Source of the DNA: Paramecium octaurelia
Lineage: Eukaryota; Ciliophora; Oligohymenophorea; Peniculida; Parameciidae
Direction: 5' to 3'
Length of the DNA stretch: 64,000 nucleotides
Assembly (NCBI GenBank): GCA_905182995.1
Contig: CAJJDP010000128.1
Coordinates: 248,001-312,000 of the forward strand
Below the pieces are notes generated by a model. It was not told where the DNA came from. It was given only the letters and a program-made list of their open reading frames with translations, and searched no databases. Positions 1 to 12,524 of the stretch are shown here, piece after piece (positions within the stretch are counted from its first letter, which is position 1; each line of letters opens with the position of its first letter). Position numbers and translations under genes: made by a program.

Positions 1-43
1 TCTTCAGGTGTCGTAACAAAAATTGAGTAGCATTTTGAATGTG

Positions 44-1438
44 ATGGCAGGCTAACAGACGAAACCCAAAATTCAGAGTTCATTTAATAATGAATTAATG
101 GATACTGTGAAGATCACTCATAAATTACGTAAGAACTAATCCATGATCTAAATTGATTAACAATCACCTTAATTAACTAAGAATTCCTCATTTCATCGTC
201 CGAACTCAAGTGTCAAGATAAAGAATAGTAATAGTGTCTCCTATGAGTAATCGTAATTGTAGAGAGTTAAAGACAATATCAAATAACTATTATAGGAGAG
301 AGACAGTAATTGGTAGTAAGATTAGAAGGAGATTGCTTTCATGATTAAACTAAACTAATCATTAAACCAATTACTTTCAATAATCTTTTATGAATAACCA
401 AATACATAGCCTACCTCGACTTAAGACACAAATTCGAGTCTTTAATTAGATCATTTCTTCAAAAGACAAATTTCAATATTATAACAATCTTTCACTCAAT
501 AAACAGAAAAGAAAAAACTTGAAAATATTCTCACTTCAATCAAAAGAAAACATGAAAATGTGCTCAATGACTACAATTAGTTAATAGAGTAGAAGAAATC
601 TTAGGAGGAAGTAATTAAGAATTTGTAATCACAAATCCAAGGATTGCAGTGCAAAATAAATACATAACAAAAGGAAACGAAGACTGAACAAGGTATTTAT
701 TTAATAATAACAGATAGAATTCTTGGAATTGAAGTATCTCGTATAAGGACAATTCGAGGCAATCTAAAAATTATTGTAAAGAGAATAGTTGACAAAGATA
801 TTTTTAAAGAGAGTAGGAGACAGCTCGATTTTAGAGTATTTTTTAATTATATCTTTTAGAATGTTTGATTAGTTTATCTAAAATGCTGAACAAACAAACA
901 TGGATGACACTGAAGGAAACTTAAATATAGATGTTTTACCATCAAATAAGTTGATCACTCAAAAGAAATTAGTAGCAATTCAAGAACAAATGGGCTTACC
1001 TGAAAAGATACTATCTTAATATGAAGAGAATTACAAGCAATAATTAAATTTATACGATTCTTTGTTAGCTGATGATTCAAGTAAGAAATGTATCTTTATT
1101 TTATAGGAGTCAATGATTCAGAAGAAAGCAGTTTCGGTTATTTAGGGAAAGAGTAAGCCACTGAAATTAGTTGTTATTTCAATGATGCTGACTAATTCGC
1201 ATAGACTTAACACAAGGGAAAGGGTATTCATACAATTTCAAAGGAAATGTTGAAGATTAATATGATGGATGTGCAATTGGCTTAAACTGCGTAAGAAATA
1301 ATATAAATCTTTAGTTTGAAACGTCAAGAAATAGTTGAATAATAATAATAATAATTACTTTAATAAAAGATCTTACCAGATGATTTGATGGATAATGAAA
1401 ACGAAGAATCTGAGGAGAACTTTTGTGATGATGAATGA
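44..1438 (+). CDS. Coiled-coil protein of unknown function
   Basis: Not recognised as a known family. Reading TAA/TAG as Gln gives one continuous protein once three small introns are removed: 693-717 (25 nt), about 835-858, and 1081-1106, plus a fourth at 1291-1314 (24 nt). The central third is rich in Lys, Glu, Gln and Leu in heptad-like spacing, suggesting a coiled coil. The C-terminus has a run of glutamines encoded by repeated TAA/TAG-type codons (about 1337-1365) and ends in an acidic tail (DNENEESEENFCDDE) before TGA. The frame is open upstream to base 2, so the start is uncertain; ATGs at 44 and 98 are the candidates. The gene is convergent with the MORN gene, 128 bp away. Function cannot be given from sequence. 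Confidence 0.7.
1337..1366 (+). repeat. (TAA)n-type glutamine repeat
   Basis: A run of TAA triplets that would be a wall of stops in the standard code lies in frame in the coiled-coil gene and reads as polyglutamine. It directly supports the reassigned code. Confidence 0.7.
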
Positions 1439-1566
1439 TAGTTATCATTGGTGATAATTATGTTTGCTCGTTCTATATATGTATATTTCGTATAAGGTTT
1501 TATATTTACTATTATTAATTTAATATAATAAATAGAAGAGATTGAAAATCAAAAATTTGTAAAAGA

Positions 1567-2663
1567 TCAAACCCATTTCTTTAGTTTTCCTTTGAACCAG
1601 AATCCTTTCTTTTCATTCCCTTCCTTGTCTAAGAATATTCCCATGCCGTCTTACAACCCATTCTTCCATTGTCCCTTATAACAACGACCATCACCATAAT
1701 TCATTTCTCCGTATCCATGTTTAAGTCCTTCCAAATATTGGCCTGTGTAAATTCGACCTGAAAATAAGTTTAATAACAATTATCAAGTACCGTCGCCCCA
1801 CTTCATAGTACCATTTCCGTGTTTATTTCCATTCTTCCAATAACCTTCGAAAACCTTCTTTCTGTCTGGCCAAATCTACTAATAAGGATGAAATTTACAA
1901 ATGTTCCATATCCATGAAATTAGTCATTTTCAAATTCTCCCTCATAAACACAACCATCAGCCAATCGAATTATCCCAAGTCCATTTTTCATTCCCTCCTT
2001 GAATTTACCTTCGTAAGAAGATTTGTCTTTGTATATCTCCTTACCCATTCCATGTTGTAATCCTTTCTTCCATTCACCTAAGCATTTTAACATCTGATAC
2101 CTTAATAGATGCGACCATCGGAATAGACATACTCGCCAATCCCATGGAACATACTGTCAAGCCACTGTCCTTTATACATCTCGGTGCCATTTACGTATAT
2201 TGCCTCCCCTTAAAGTTCATTGGAAGCCCACTATGATTATATTATTATAATATTACAGTCCCTTCGACATAGCTATGAATAATAAATATAAAAGTTACCA
2301 CCTATCTTGGAATTAATATTTACCTTTTCCATTAGCTTTGCCATCCTTCCATTCTCCCGTGTAGATGGCTCCGTTCTTCATCAAAATTGAAGATTAATCA
2401 TAATCGTGGAGTTAGTTGGGATCAAAACAGAATTTCTACTGCTCCACTTGAGTGGGTGCTGAAGTCTCTGGAGATTGTAAAGTTGTCATAAGAGATTTAC
2501 GAACCTTATGACCTCTGTAGAGTGCTTATATTATGACGATTTTATTCTCATCATAAACAGCAGTACTATCCTCCTTGATGACTGTTTCTGTTTACTTGTG
2601 TCCACTTGAATCCATCGTGGGTAAATCTTCAGTTATTGTAGGTTAACTCTTGCAAATGCCCAT
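1567..2663 (-). CDS. MORN-repeat protein with IQ-like motif and acylation-type N-terminus
   Basis: At least seven MORN repeats (pattern Y-x-G-x-W/F-x5-G-x-G) run through the C-terminal two thirds, e.g. IYTGEWKDGKANGKG and YKGQWKNGLQDGMG. MORN repeats are membrane- and cytoskeleton-associated modules, common in ciliate cortical proteins. Before them is an IQ-like segment (ALYRGHKVRKS) that could bind calmodulin or a calmodulin relative. The chosen start, at 2663, gives MGIC: Gly2 plus a nearby Cys, a classic N-myristoylation plus palmitoylation pattern. Alternative start: the next Met, 16 codons on. Four or five 22-33 nt introns are needed, for example one replacing RC 2074-2096. Stop is TGA (tca at 1567). 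MORN identity is secure; the ligand and lipidation are inferred. Confidence 0.85.
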
Positions 2664-3477
2664 TCGGAATACTTTTTATCAAAATTATTTTATATTAACA
2701 AAATCCTTACTTATTAATGAGGCTATTATAAAAGAGTTGATAAGACAATTAGTCTAGATAAACAATTAACTTAAATGAGCCACAAAATCTCATTCAAAGT
2801 ATATTATTTATAACAAAATATTTAAACATATTTCCAGAACCAATACAGAACACAACAAATATAAATCCACAATTTGCCAAAAAGCAGTGGATCACAACAC
2901 ATAATCTATTTAATTTATGGGATTTAAAAATTTACTCGTCTAAATTGTGCATTAAAACAATCAATTAAATGTAATAGAGAACTTAGTACATAGCATTGTT
3001 AATTATTATAATAAAATTATTTACTTACAATATTTTTTAATTAAATTAACTAATTTAAAGTATTTATTATTACGCTCGACAGCGAATTATAAGTCGTGTT
3101 ATATTATGTATTTGTATTTATTTTAAAAATAAATTAAATTCAAAATTTTTAGATTACACATAAACAACTATTAATAAGATCTCTCGAAAATTAGAGATGA
3201 AACCACACTTTAAATTCATAATCCCTTGAGAGAAAATTGGTTGAGAAAATAACCTAAATTTGAATAATTCACATGGTTTCACAATGCTCATCAATAATTT
3301 TATGATTTAGCATGTACAATTGGAATCAGTTTATGATATATGATGAATTAAAGAAAAAAAATATAAGTCTGTTGGGTTTTGAATTGAGATTCATAATTAG
3401 CACTTGTATCTAAAATAAGCTAAGACGATAAAATTTCAATTTATATTTCCTTTATAAAATGATACTTAAATATTTCA
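2664..3477. other. Intergenic, no gene seen
   Basis: AT-rich spacer between two genes read on the minus strand. Frequent TGA on both strands. A short inverted repeat (ATCTCT...AGAGAT, about 3180-3200) is present; no further function is apparent. Confidence 0.5.
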
Positions 3478-6400
3478 TCATTTAATTAAATCATCCAAAG
3501 CTTGATTGAATTCAGTTGGTACAACAGATTTATAAGGATATAAATCAATGGCTTGTTAATTCTATTCTTCGAATTGTTATTAAAGCAAACTCTTAATTTC
3601 AGGCTTAATTGTGTTTAAGTACTCTTTTGTTTTAGTTGATAATTCCAATGACAATTTTGGCTGATTAAAGAAAATCAGATAATTTTAAAACTTTTTAATC
3701 GAGTCTAAATATGTGAATTTATAATTTACTAATTAAGTCTGCACTTTTAGCTTGTATGTCCTTTAAAAATTCAATCAAGTACTCTTCTTCTACAGGAGAA
3801 CCCTCCTTGATGTTTCTATTCAAAAATGATTTCTCCTTTGGCTTTCTCTTTCTAACCCCTGTAGTCACAGACATTGTGTAAGAAGACTTTGACATTCCTG
3901 ATTTTCCACTTACATCACTCATCTGATCAAAATCAGCATTAACTTAAGATGGTGCCAAGATTCCATGTTCTTTCTTCTACTCTTAGACTATCCTTAATCT
4001 CTCCAATTTTTAAATGAACAAATGTTGTTAATTCAATAAATGGTTCACTTTCAAAGAGAATGCCAATTACAAATGATCATCAATATTTATTTATTTGTGT
4101 CTTAAACATTAAGCTACACTTTCCCACTCTTCTGCTTTACAATAATAATGAATAGCTTATTCATAATTTTTTAAATACTCTTAAACTTATCCACAATCCT
4201 TCCATCGTCCAGCAGCCAATAAAATCTAATTATAGTTTAGCAAATAATCCTCTTTTGGATCGAATGATAGAATTCTTTTAGTATCTAATATTTCAGAAGA
4301 TGCTTAAACTGCTTTTTCATATAATCCAGCACTTTCATAAGCCAAAGATGCTTAATGGTATTACTTCTGATTATTTAAATAGTCTCCCAAAGCTTCCTTC
4401 ACTTTTTTCATCATTCCTAAATCATTTCTATACACTTCCAAAGCTATTCTAAATCTGTTTTGTTTTCTGATTAACTCAATAGATTTTTATTTCTATTCCT
4501 CATTTCCTTCTGATAACACCTTAATAGCCTTATCATAATTCTTTAATTCAATATGGATGGTGGATCTCATATCAATTGGATCTTTTATTTATGAATATCT
4601 TTCCAACATAGGCAAATATTCTTTAGGATCCTTCTAAGTGAATTAAGCAACCTGTTTGACCAAATCGAAATCATATGTCCCCAAAGCTACTTCAAACATC
4701 TTATTAGCATCTGCTAACCAGCAAATGTATTCTAAAACTTACTCTGACTTAATTTTGTGATGCTTTCTACAGTAATAAAATTAATTCAATACTTGAAAGG
4801 TTTGTGGGTTTCTGGATTCAAATGTGGAGGCACTTCTTCTTATTATTATTCTATTTGTTTTAGTTTCAAAGTCTTCAATAGGGCTTCTTCGACTTCACTG
4901 GGCTCCTTCTTTAACATTGCTGTAACTATTGTGAGTATATGAGTTTCCCTAAATTTACAGATATAAAGTACTCCTTCATATTGTCAATCAACTTTTAACA
5001 AACATAATTAATTTTGGACGTTCCCAATGTTTTATCCACTATTTACACTTTCTGATGTTTGTACTGTTCGGCTGTCAAAACATAAGGAAGTTCAAAACTG
5101 ATTTCATTATTGAGTGATTAAATAAAAAGCTATAGATATTATTCCGATAATTATTCAATGATCTAGACATCTAATTCACCTGAAAAATCAAACATAAGAT
5201 TCATGTCTAATTTATGCTTTCTAATCATTTCAAAGCATGTTTTGTATTGCTTGTTATCATAAAGTTGTTTGCACAAATGCAAGGCCATTACTCTTGGGGC
5301 TGTTGTTTCCAAGTTTCCTCTTGGTATTTAGACAATAAGTCTATCCAAAGAAACAATCGCCAAAATTTTAGCACCTCTTTCTATATTACTAATATTCAGA
5401 CTCTTCTTATCAATTTAAATTGGCTTATTGAGATCTAGGATATATAAATTATGAAATTAGTCTGCAGTGTTAATAGTGAATGCTAAGAAATGATCAAAAA
5501 ATGCAAATGAGGTACATTCAGCTGTCACTAAATGGTTGTTCAAAGTTAATTTGCTATTAGATTTCAGACAAGCAATCCATTCATTATGCTGTTAGATCTT
5601 TATATCATAAACATTTTATTCCTTATTTGCCAAGTCAAATTCACTTAAGCTTTCTTCTTATGATTAATCATATATAAACTTTTCTCCAAATCTTGAGTGT
5701 AATATTATCTAATGTCCCTTTTTAGTTAAAGCAGAGACTTAAGTAGGTTAAGAGAACTCTTTTCTCCATATATTTATAATTTCAAAACTTGGTGAGATCA
5801 CAACATCTACTAATTTATCACTTTCAGCTTCATGTACAACAAAAACAGCATGACAAAAAATGAGGTCCTATTATTTGTCCTAATAACAAATCAATTTATG
5901 TGCATATTCAATATCTAATTTAACTTTTCCCAAAAAATTGGCATTATCAAATATGGATAGTGTTCCATCAAAAGAATAAACATAAATTAAGTTATCAAAA
6001 TAAACTAAATCTATTTGACTATCCACCTTTAATTAGTAATGACTTAAAGGTGGTGGGATTACTCCCTTTTTATAATCACTTACTAATAGGGTATCATAAT
6101 CAGTTGATAAACCTATGGTCGTATTATTAAATTGATAATTCAACCAAAAAATGCTCACATTATTTTAATTAAACACTACTAAAGTATTATTCTCAATGAA
6201 TGTATAATCTACTAGTTTTTCAAACTTAAAAGCTCGTTTTGCATACCATTTATAATTTTATCTTAAATGAACTGTTATTTTATTTCCCTATTAGGCAGCC
6301 AAAATAATTCCATCTGGACTCCACTTGACGTTTGTGGAATCCTCGAAAATGTTGAATTCTAAGTGTCTCAATCCATTCTTCTCCCAAAATATAACTTGTT

Positions 6401-7149
6401 TCTCTTAAATACCAGCAATGAATTAACTATTAGGCTACCATGAAACTGTATTAACAAGATTTCTTGGTTTCTCAAAGATAGCTTATACTAATCCTCCTTC
6501 AGGGTCTGACTTGCTTGGACTTCTGAATTTCTCTAATTGTACATCATATGTTTCGCATATTCTACCACCCTAAACAGCATAATTCAATGAAAAAAACTAG
6601 ATAATGTTTACAAAATGGCAATACTTTTCCATCGTTTTTAAAAGAAATAGAGACCAGTTAATCAAGGATACCTTCTATATTAATTTCTTTAGTTGGTTCT
6701 AATTGTACATCAAAACTCACTAATTTTCCATCACCACAAACAACAACTAGTTATTCTTAATTTGGATTCCATGCTGCACCCAACACTCCACATTCGAACT
6801 ATCCAACAACTTCAGCCTCGCTCTTTTAAACCTTGATTATAGCTCCATCTCTATAAACGATAATCAATTGATCATTTTCCATTAAATATTGAAAGGATAG
6901 AATTTGAGAGTTATTCTGAATTTGTTAACCGACCTAATAAGTTGTTTGAATCTAATATTATTGGTATGTGATACGCTTATTGATTTATTATTATATTCAT
7001 ATTTTATGATGTTGGATTCTTCATCAATTACATACAATATTTTTGATAATTCATCAAATGTAAATGCTAATGGTTGTGAGATTTCATAACTAATGAAATA
7101 ATAGTTAATCTGAGTACCTTTACTAACATTGAATTTATATTTCTTTCAT
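3478..7149 (-). CDS. ELP1: Elongator complex subunit 1 (IKAP/ELP1)
   Basis: About 1,200 residues, slightly shorter than the usual 1,300. ELP1 is the scaffold of Elongator, which modifies U34 of tRNA anticodons (cm5U-type side chains). The N-terminal half has the ELP1 beta-propeller style, including GVLGAAWNPNQEQLVVVCGD. The C-terminal half has the diagnostic helical block YDFDLVKQVAQFTQKDPKEY followed by LPMLERYS, matching the conserved 'TYDFDLV...QKDPKEYLP' block of ELP1. It ends ...FNQALDDLIK then TGA. The start at 7149 was chosen because removing a 28-nt intron (RC 7091-7118) and a 23-nt intron near 6960 gives a continuous N-terminus. Stop is tca 3478-3480. Other introns were not all mapped. 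Identity is secure. Confidence 0.88.
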
Positions 7150-7230
7150 TAATTAAAAAAATAATTAAATAATTAAATACTAATAATTATATTATAATAG
7201 TATACTAATTAGATCAAAAATAAATTTTAT

Positions 7231-7932
7231 TCAAAAGAGTTGGGTACGAAAAGACTTAGGAAGATGCAAAGATGGCAAAAAGGATTTGATTTTAGGGCTA
7301 CAAATATTCTTTTCTGTACAAAATCTTGGTAAGTTCTTCATTTGGTTTTGTTCCAAAATCAATTTGGCAGTTCTTGAATACTTTGAATATTTCATCATCG
7401 GTGAGTTCATATGTAAAATAGCAGGATTCTCAGTTTCAATTAAAGTTTAGGTTTTATTTTTATTGTGTCTCCTAATTTATTTTATTCGAAATTATTTCTT
7501 CATTTGTTGATACCTTTCGACATATAGATTTTGAGTTTTTGTTTAAAACTTGCTAAGATGCCCACACTCATTACAATGGCAACTATGCCTTCTCTTCTTT
7601 TTCTTAATCTCCAGTATTTATTAATCGTAATTTGGAGGTAGACTGATCAATTTGAGTTACCCTCTCAGAAAGGGAAGCTTCTTAACTGTTTAAATTATCT
7701 CTAATGAGACATCTGAGTTAGAATTGGCACTTGAATGAGTAGTATCCCTTTGTCGTCTTAGATGTTCTTAGATTGGGCACTAAACATCAGAATGCAATTT
7801 TTGGAACATGCTCTAAATCCCACATTCTTTACAACAGCAACTCTATCTTCTATGATGTTTGATTTGCTCTAGTGATTGATAGGTAAGAGTGAAGCTATTT
7901 CTTCTAGTTGTTTTAATATTACAATAATTCAT
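7231..7932 (-). CDS. Small basic protein with two CxCxECG motifs (cluster copy 1)
   Basis: Intronless 233-codon frame, ATG at 7930-7932 and TGA at 7231-7233. It has two copies of a short Cys motif: SCCCKECGIQSMFQK and, about 85 residues later, SCHCNECGHLSKFQ. Each is preceded by Arg/Lys and followed by a basic, helix-prone stretch. C-x-C-x2-C-G could bind a metal but is not a recognised zinc finger. The neighbour at 8294-8938 has the same two-motif layout, and a related gene lies at 42343-43126, so this is a lineage-specific family. Function unknown. Confidence 0.65.
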
Positions 7933-7950
7933 AAAACTAATAAAATATGA

Positions 7951-8241
7951 TCAAATAAAAGTTGATTTAAATCTTACTAGGAACATTAATCTTTTAGAAC
8001 TCTTCCAAATAATTGATTATTTTCTGTTCACTTCAATTCCTGATGGAAGTGATTTTTCTGTTTTTTATTTATTTGGTCTATTGAATTTAAGAACTATTGT
8101 ATTCATAAATTTTGATATGTTCTCCCCTTTCAAGCTATCTCATCCTAATGAAGTAAAGGAATTGCAAGAACACTTAGGATTTCTTAGGGAATTCATCTAG
8201 TATTTGATTCTATTTTAATTAATTTCATTTCTAAGATACAT
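7951..8241 (-). pseudogene. Probable degenerate copy of the CxCxECG gene family
   Basis: Between the two intact cluster genes the minus strand has a weak relative. From the ATG at 8239-8241 it reads MNSLRNPKCSCNSFTSLG, then an in-frame TGA (tca 8140-8142), and the same frame continues open to TGA at 7951 with a basic segment. KCSCN aligns with the start of the Cys motif but the second half (ECG) is lost. Position, orientation and composition fit a decayed tandem duplicate; the link is inferred from one short motif, so it could instead be a short unrelated ORF. Confidence 0.4.
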
Positions 8242-8293
8242 TGATTGATCAGAGTTTAAAATTTAAATAGTTTAATAATATAGATAATCAATT

Positions 8294-8938
8294 TCACATT
8301 AGCTTTTTCGTCTATCTGCATGAGAAATCTTTAATTGTAGGAAGAACAATCCAGCTGAAACTCACGCATTCAGTTTTGAGTCTTCTGTGTTAATAGTCAA
8401 TATGTCTCAGACTCATCATTTGCTTTTTTTATTAAATCAGTTGTTTAGGATCGATCCTGCTTCTGCTTTGCATTTATTCGAGTTGAATTGTTCGACTATG
8501 TGTAAGGTTTTTTCTTTTTATAACAAAAAGCTTTTTCGACTTTTTCATTTTAATATAAGGAACGTCCTTATGTTTAATTTGGTATTCTGACATAGGCCCA
8601 CATTCAGAGCAATTACAACTATTCCGTCTAGGCTTTCGATCTGAATTCTTATAAAAAGAAGGAGCCTGACTCATGGATGTAGACATAGTTCTTGAATTCT
8701 TACTGATTTGCTATTTTTCATCATTCTAAATTTTCTACTATAGTAATTCTTTTTTGGATTCTTCATTCTGGATTTGCAGTGGCACCCATTCGTTACTTTG
8801 ATGAATTTATTAAAATTGGCTTAGCCTACCGCAATTATCACAATAACAAGATCGCCTCCTTGTTATCACTTAATTTTTAAAATGTTAAGAAAGATCTGGA
8901 TATTTTTGTTAACTTGTTCTACGCCATTTAGCATACAT
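8294..8938 (-). CDS. Small basic protein with two CxCxECG motifs (cluster copy 2)
   Basis: Intronless frame of about 214 codons from ATG 8936-8938 (MYAKWRRTSQQKYPDL) to TGA at 8294-8296. First motif RSCYCDNCGRLSQFQ, second NSCNCSECGPMSEYQ, each after a run of arginines. Between them is a charged, Gln-rich, possibly helical spacer. Same architecture as the gene at 7231-7932. Strongly basic overall. No signal peptide or membrane segment. Function unknown; metal binding by the clustered cysteines is only a suggestion. Confidence 0.65.
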
Positions 8939-9448
8939 CAAATTAAGTACTTAGTTTATAAATAAATTAAATACACAAAATAAATTAAACGTATGAAGTT
9001 ATGAATTACAATGATATAAGATTATTTCATGATTTGGTCTATGTTTGAGTTTTATCAAAAATATTAGCCATTCAAAATACTCCATGATTTATAAACTTTG
9101 TCAGTAAAGTTCGTTAAATTATTTAATTGCTCATTCTTTGTATTCCACTCTAAAAAGTCTAGTAGTTAATTCTTACAATTTTACACTCTATTAGTCTTTT
9201 GATTGTATAATTACTTTAAGATTTGGATAATCTTCAGAGGATAATAATATGAGTTAATGAATACTTTAGTGATAGTATATCATAATAATTAAGGATGTGA
9301 TTGAAAAAATTGTAGAAAATCAAAATTGAAACATTTCTTTTTCTAATTCCAATATATTTTGTTGATAGATGAATAAATTTAAAATATATTATATAATTTA
9401 TTGGCAGGAAGCTTAAAGAGATTAATTATTATTTATATTCAACGATAA
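8939..9448. other. Intergenic, no gene seen
   Basis: AT-rich spacer, stops in all frames even with TGA as the only stop; nothing recognised. Confidence 0.5.
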
Positions 9449-11253
9449 TCAAATATTCACTACATATCCCAATTTCTTTAATTCTTCCATCTTTTTTTTT
9501 GCTTTGGTTGCATTAATCAAAGTCTAAGACAAATAGATATTTTTGGGTAGTTGTCCAGTTTTGACTATATTGAGAATGGTATCAAGTGTTCTCTCTGAAA
9601 TCATATTGGAAGATAGATGCAAAGATGTAATATTCTGATTCTAAGTCAAAGCCTACAATATAACATTGGCACCCTCATCACTAATCTTATTCCTGGCTAA
9701 TTTCAACTATTTCACTTTTTTACAATTTTTCAGTTGTTCTGCAACAACATTGCAACCCTCATCTCCCAATTCTTAAAGAATAGAAAGCATATCTTACCCG
9801 CATTAGACAGATCCACAATTTCCAAATTGTCATTTCTAAATGCCTGCATGATGGGTTCAAACTTATCATTAATTTTAAAGGTCTTCTTCCTTTTTTCCTG
9901 TAACTTGGGAGTCGGAGATATCCCTTGTCTCAACAAGGAAACAGGAGGAGGAGGTTACAAAGAGGCATTATTGTAGACATCCTTACTGGGACTCTTCTAC
10001 TTTAATTATTTCAAGGGAGTGATGGACTACAAACTATGAATAGCAGGTTCTGTTCTCACAGGGCTTTTGGCTTGTTGCAATTGTGATTAGGATGTATATT
10101 TCAACTCGTGCATAGAATTGGATACCACATGAACGACCTAAGAAACCAAATTGTCATCATGGTCTATCCAATCGGCTACGGAGTTATCTCTTAAAAGAAG
10201 TGGTTCCTCTTGATCATATTTACTGAAACTATTCTCTACTTGATTTGGTTCATTGTGATTTAATTGAAATGTCAGAGAGCACATAGAATCAAAACATTTG
10301 TCTATTTCATGTTTCTTAAAGTCCACTCTAATTTTCTTGATTTTCACATTATTAATTCGCTATTCCAACATCTTTAGAGTTCTGTCCATTTCATCTATTA
10401 TGACACTGCCTTAGAACTCCTGATTGTATAGTAAATCCAAGGGTAACTCACCACTTTCAGTCTTGGTTGAAAAATACAGCAACCTATCCTTGGCTCCTAT
10501 CTTCCACAAGTCTGCCTATTACAAAATCTACTAGATTGACTCCTTGATCTATCTCTTGGTTTACTACTCCAAAGTTTATGTTAATCCATTCAATTACTCT
10601 AACAACTTATTCTCCTTCAGATCTAGTTACTAATGCAATTCTTTGAACTTCTCTCTAACTGTCATCTGACTCTCCTACAACATTATTGCATACTTTTCAT
10701 TCAATGGCTCATAAAATTTAGACTCTGTTAACTCCTATTGTTTATCCAAGATTCTCTAATATGTCTGCATGATATTCTCAGCCTTAGATGCTATCTCTCT
10801 GACAACATCATCAACCGACCGAACCTCGTGATGTCTGTGATTCCCGAATAGAGCACATTTTGTACAAATTCGAATCTTATCAGTTAAACATACGATCTCC
10901 AGTTTCTCCAGATGTTCGGTGCACAATTCAATCTTCTCATACGCCAGGTTATTCAAATGTAACTAATATTCTGGTTGCTCTATTGATGGTCTCTACTTCA
11001 CTACCATTTTTAAAAGTTAACAATTCTTTGGAAACTCTGTTATGTGTGTCTTCCCCTTTGCAAGAATACTTTATATATCTCATTGTCAGAATTACTTATC
11101 CTCAGGACAGCATATCTGCTATCCATCTGCACTCATCAACATCTATTAAATGCACTTTTAGCAGATCGTATGTCCACAATCAGGAAGCATCAACGGAATA
11201 TTCTCGAATTCATTGAATATATTATGGCATTACGGACAAATGAGCTCTTCCAT
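9449..11253 (-). CDS. RING / B-box / coiled-coil / LRR protein (TRIM-like)
   Basis: The N-terminus (ATG 11251-11253) is a RING finger: CPQC, then PDCGHTICQKC, then CCPED. Next is a B-box (CTEHLEKLEIVCLTDKIRI, then CTKC and HRHHEV). A long charged coiled coil follows (about 10150-10750). The C-terminal part has leucine-rich repeats of the ribonuclease-inhibitor type (VKQLKLARNKISDEGANVI; ITSLHLSSNMISERTL), ending KKLGYVVNI then TGA at 9449. RING plus B-box plus coiled coil is the TRIM ubiquitin-ligase layout; RING implies E3 activity. A C-terminal LRR block in place of the usual substrate module is notable. Splicing between the RING and B-box (10950-11110) is unresolved: at least two introns are needed and one would be 34-42 nt. 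Confidence 0.78.
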
Positions 11254-12524
11254 TTTAATTAAAATAACGATATATCATTAAAGGAATACTATTATTTAAT
11301 TATAAAACTCATATTTCAATTCCAATACAAACAGAAAGTATAATTAATATTTATTGATTAAATAACAAATAAATTTTAGTAATTATGGTTTTCATGTAAA
11401 ATTTTGTAAAAATCAAAATCTCCAAAATTTAACTTAAGACTTTTGTGTCGTTCAAGTTATAATCACAATTGTACATAATCGAATTTAATCAATTCAATCT
11501 TATCTGAAAAGTGATCAATCAAGCGAAAATCGCTTTTATTATTAAATATCAGATTTAATTCTTCATCAAAATTAAGATATTTATTTAAAAAATGCCAAAG
11601 ATATTAGATAGCATTTCTCTGACATTGTTAAAATTAAAAAAATGAATTCGTGTATCAAGCAGATAAATATTCAACAAACAGATTGGTGAGAAATATCAGA
11701 CTTTTATAATAAAAAATGGACTAATAACATTAGACAATATATTAAATTGTAAACGATCTTATGGAAACTTGGAGGTATATTGCAAATCTTTATTCTGATT
11801 GTTACCAAAGTGTGATCAAATAGATGAGCCTGTTCCACAGTAACAAAAACAATGATTAAAAATTAATTTAAATATATATCTAGAGATAACAATTTAGAAT
11901 TCATAAGATTTACAATATTTAATCTTCTTTATTGTTGTTAAATAATTAATATAAAACACTTACTTGCATCAACATCGAGGGTTTTTTTAAGGTCAGATTA
12001 TGACTAACTAGCTTTACTTTTCTATTGATTTTATTATAAACCTGCTTTCAATTTTGTTGTATTATTTCTTCTCCTTTTGTTTTTCTCAATTTGCTATTAA
12101 ATAAATGTATTTTAGACTCTTTCCTATAGTTTGAATCATTTATGGATTTAAACTTAATGTTTAGTTTAACCCTCTACAATTTTACGAATTGGCGTAACTT
12201 ATGAGTCGGTACTTCATTATTATATCCAAAGAAATACAATATTTAAATTAGGCTTTTTTCATTCAACATTAATGATTAATCTCAATAATACTTCTCTCAT
12301 GAAATTATTTAATATTAACTTAGGCATATTTACTTCTTTAGTAAACCAGATATATTACGGATTGGCTGATTACCATCATATTTTAATATATATTTAAATT
12401 GGCACATTCATATTTTTTAAAATATTGAATTAATTAATTCTATATGAATATATTAAATCACTTTATTATTCTATTACACTTGATATTTTGCTAATGTATT
12501 TTGATAAATCACTAAATAAAAATT
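11254..12524. other. Intergenic, no gene seen
   Basis: Long AT-rich spacer between divergent genes. One short perfect inverted repeat (AAGCGA-AAA-TCGCTT, about 11522-11536). No convincing coding frame or tRNA. Confidence 0.45.
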
